The notes beneath the pieces are model-generated. The model searched no databases, had not been told where the DNA came from, and worked only from the letters and a program-made list of their open reading frames with translations. From contig CACZSJ010000114.1 in the NCBI GenBank assembly GCA_902783825.1, positions 1 to 7,448 of the forward strand: a DNA stretch of 7,448 nt, written 5' to 3'. This document shows positions 6,220-7,448 of this stretch, one piece after another; positions within the stretch are counted from its first letter, which is position 1, and every line of letters starts with the position of its first letter. The translations under genes and the position numbers were made by a program. This DNA comes from Oscillospiraceae bacterium (GTDB lineage Bacteria > Bacillota > Clostridia > Oscillospirales > Oscillospiraceae).

Positions 6220-6255
6220 GAATTGCCTTGTTTGATTAAAGCTTCTAAGCAATTC
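6220..6255. repeat. Inverted repeat at the operon start site
   Basis: GAATTGC (6220-6226) and GCAATTC (6249-6255) are perfect inverted copies; the pairing extends two bases further inward with a one-base bulge. The right arm straddles the predicted transcription start of the minus-strand operon (about 6251), so a protein-binding site is more likely than an RNA hairpin. The spacer contains the near-palindrome TTTGATTAAA (6231-6240). It may be an operator for the ROK protein, but this is untested. Confidence 0.4.
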
Positions 6256-6262
6256 TCAGTGT
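6251..6262. promoter_or_regulatory. Candidate operator copy 1 (AATTCTCAGTGT)
   Basis: This 12-base stretch overlaps the -10 box and start site of the minus-strand promoter. It matches the copy at 6373-6384 at 11 of 12 positions in the same plus-strand orientation. A shared site at both divergent promoters is what one expects for a local repressor. Confidence 0.45.
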
Positions 6263-6286
6263 AATCCCCCTTCGCCCTTTTGTCAA
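6258..6286 (-). promoter_or_regulatory. Sigma-A-type promoter for the transketolase operon
   Basis: On the minus strand, a perfect -35 box TTGACA (6286-6281) is followed after exactly 17 bases by TACACT (6263-6258), four of six matches to TATAAT. The predicted start near 6251 gives a leader of about 85 bases before the TTG at 6166. It lies at the expected place for the whole seven-gene operon. Confidence 0.75.
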
Positions 6287-6343
6287 TATGACTTTTCGTT
6301 TTTTTCGATCCTTCATCATTTTTCCGAAAAAGCAAAAATAAAC

Positions 6344-6372
6344 TTGACACTTCCCCTCCGATGGACTATTCT
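6344..6372 (+). promoter_or_regulatory. Sigma-A-type promoter for the divergent isomerase gene
   Basis: A perfect -35 box TTGACA (6344-6349), a 17-base spacer and TATTCT (6367-6372), four of six matches to TATAAT. The start near 6379 gives a short leader of about 30 bases. An A/T-rich stretch at about 6293-6343 lies upstream of both divergent promoters and may act as an UP-like element. Confidence 0.75.
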
Positions 6373-6387
6373 AATTCACAGTGTTAA
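6373..6387. promoter_or_regulatory. Candidate operator copy 2 (AATTCACAGTGT, with palindrome to 6387)
   Basis: Bases 6373-6384 repeat the motif at 6251-6262 with one mismatch. Bases 6375-6387 (TTCACAGTGTTAA) form an imperfect palindrome of the form TTnACAnTGTnAA, a plausible dimer site. It begins directly after the -10 box and covers the expected start site, a classic repressor position. Confidence 0.5.
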
Positions 6388-6396
6388 GTAATCGAT

Positions 6397-6401
6397 GGAG
6401 G
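6397..6401 (+). promoter_or_regulatory. Ribosome binding site of the isomerase gene
   Basis: GGAGG seven bases before ATG 6409 supports that start and the plus-strand orientation, against the long opposite-strand frame that covers the same region. Confidence 0.75.
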
Positions 6402-6408
6402 TACCGTT

Positions 6409-7448
6409 ATGGCATTCTGTTCTGTCTATGTACCGGTGGGTGTGCCCACCTATCACCTGGAGACTGCCCAGGATCAATTTGCCCGCTCCTGCGCCATGCT
6501 GCGCGCGGTGGACGCGGACTTTGTCTGCCCGGACGAAATGCTGCTGACCCTGGACAAGCTGCGCGATTATCTGGCCGGGAAAAGCCCGGACCTGATCGTG
6601 TTTCAGAATCTGACGTTTGCCAACGCCGCCTATATGGCGGAGGTGCTGCGTCGTTATGACTGCCCGGTTGTGCTGTGGACCCTGCGGGAGCCGGTCATTG
6701 ACGGCGGGCGTCTTCGTCTCAATTCCCTCACCGGCGCCTATTCCGCGGCCAACACCCTCTCCGCCTTTGACGGCCGGGCCTTCAGCTGGTGCTTCGGCGC
6801 CCCGGAGGAGGACTCCGTTGTGGCCGCCGTCCGCGCCGCCGTACAGGCCGCGCGCGTCAAAAAAGGCATGCAGGGTCTGACCATGGCCGCCATCGGCCAC
6901 ACGCCCCAGGGCTTCGGCTTCGGTCGGGCGCTGGACGCGGAGCTGATGAATCGCTTCGGCGTGGAGCTGGAGTCCATCGAGGCCCGGGAGCTGATCGACA
7001 TGGCCAAGACCTACAGCGACGCGGACTGCGCCGCCTATCTGGCCGAAACCGAAGCCTGCACCTGCGGCCTGGACAAAACGCCGGAAAAGAACCGGCTGGA
7101 TCACGCCCGGCTGCTCAAGGCCTATTCCGATTACGTGAGCGAGCATCACATCGGGGCCCTTGCCTCCCGCTGCTGGCCGGATTTCTTTACCTCCTTCGGC
7201 ACCCCGGTCTGCACGGTGCTGAGCATGCTCAACGACAAGGGCGTGGCCGCTGCCTGCGAGGCGGATATCTACGGGGCGCTGTCCATGTGGATCGGCATGC
7301 AGCTGAGCGGCGAGCCAGTCTTCTTCGGCGACCCGGTGGCCATGGACGAGAGCGAGAGCAGCATCACCTACTGGCACTGCGGCGCCGCCGCCTGCAGCCT
7401 GGCCCGCAAGGACACGGGTGCTGCCGTCGGCGTACACCCCAACCGCAA
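6409..7448 (+). CDS. L-fucose/L-arabinose isomerase-like protein; candidate sulfoquinovose isomerase (SqvD/SftI/SqwD-like; 3' end cut)
   Basis: The first 346 residues of a protein of the fucose/arabinose isomerase-like class (COG2407 type, usually somewhat over 400 residues), so the C-terminus lies outside the window. Recognisable blocks are ASRCWPDFF (252-260), AACEADIYGALSM (281-293) and WHCGAAACSLA (322-332). Glu284 and Asp308 are 24 residues apart, as are the catalytic pair E337/D361 of E. coli FucI, which suggests an intact metal-dependent aldose-ketose isomerase site; the third ligand may be His323 or a residue beyond the edge. No signal peptide is seen, so it should be cytoplasmic. ATG 6409 has GGAGG and its own promoter. 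Proteins of this type isomerise sulfoquinovose to 6-deoxy-6-sulfofructose in Firmicute sulfoglycolysis, which fits the divergent transketolase operon; another aldose is possible. Family likely, substrate inferred. Confidence 0.85.
   Translation, partial: MAFCSVYVPVGVPTYHLETAQDQFARSCAMLRAVDADFVCPDEMLLTLDKLRDYLAGKSPDLIVFQNLTFANAAYMAEVLRRYDCPVVLWTLREPVIDGGRLRLNSLTGAYSAANTLSAFDGRAFSWCFGAPEEDSVVAAVRAAVQAARVKKGMQGLTMAAIGHTPQGFGFGRALDAELMNRFGVELESIEARELIDMAKTYSDADCAAYLAETEACTCGLDKTPEKNRLDHARLLKAYSDYVSEHHIGALASRCWPDFFTSFGTPVCTVLSMLNDKGVAAACEADIYGALSMWIGMQLSGEPVFFGDPVAMDESESSITYWHCGAAACSLARKDTGAAVGVHPNR

Noticed and set aside
6288..6345. A catabolite-response (cre) site or a specific operator in the AT-rich centre, including the 13-base palindrome at 6319-6331
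   Set aside because: No stretch fits the cre consensus well, and short T/A palindromes arise easily in such low-complexity DNA. An UP-like role is noted instead.
6359..6400. Direct repeat CGATGGA (6359-6365 and 6393-6399)
   Set aside because: Seven bases is short and the second copy includes the ribosome binding site, so it is probably coincidence.
6376..7437. A 353-codon minus-strand open frame opposite the divergent isomerase gene
   Set aside because: The plus strand has a promoter, GGAGG, ATG and conserved isomerase blocks. The antisense product shows no family features.

Overview
The window looks like a metabolic locus from a GC-rich Firmicute, probably a gut-type Clostridia (Oscillospiraceae-like). 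This is an inference from strong GGAGG-type ribosome binding sites, two sigma-A-type promoters with 17-base spacers, a TTG start, a split two-subunit transketolase, a ROK repressor and protein families common in that group. No mobile element, CRISPR array, tRNA or rRNA was seen. No gene-free stretch exceeds 300 bases; the longest is the 242-base divergent promoter region at 6167-6408.

Layout: seven genes run on the minus strand as one compact operon from about 6250 down to the window start. In transcription order they are transketolase N-terminal subunit (6166-5339), transketolase C-terminal subunit (5335-4412), an RpiB/LacAB-type isomerase (4381-3905), an iron-type alcohol dehydrogenase (3915-2818), a ten-helix EamA/DMT transporter (2745-1831), a ROK-family regulator (1814-594) and a DUF4867 protein (597-1, cut by the window edge). 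An isomerase of the L-fucose/L-arabinose isomerase-like class starts divergently at 6409 and is cut by the right edge. Each side of the divergent region has its own promoter, and a near-identical 12-base motif sits at both transcription starts.

How the genes fit together: the set of aldose-ketose isomerase, split transketolase, RpiB-like isomerase and aldehyde reductase matches the transketolase branch of sulfoglycolysis (the sulfo-TK pathway, Sqw proteins, described in a Clostridium). There, sulfoquinovose is isomerised to 6-deoxy-6-sulfofructose. Transketolase moves two carbons to glyceraldehyde 3-phosphate, giving xylulose 5-phosphate and 4-deoxy-4-sulfoerythrose. The RpiB-like enzyme makes the ketose sulfoerythrulose, and a second transketolase round leaves sulfoacetaldehyde, which is reduced to isethionate and exported. 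The RpiB-like protein has lost the residues that RpiB uses for ring opening and part of its phosphate grip, which fits a sulfonated tetrose that cannot cyclise as a furanose. The assignment is an inference from gene content and residues. No sulfoquinovosidase (GH31) lies in the window, and an ordinary or unusual sugar pathway built on the same enzyme classes is the main alternative. The least understood part is the distal end of the operon: the DUF4867 protein and the exact cargo of the transporter.
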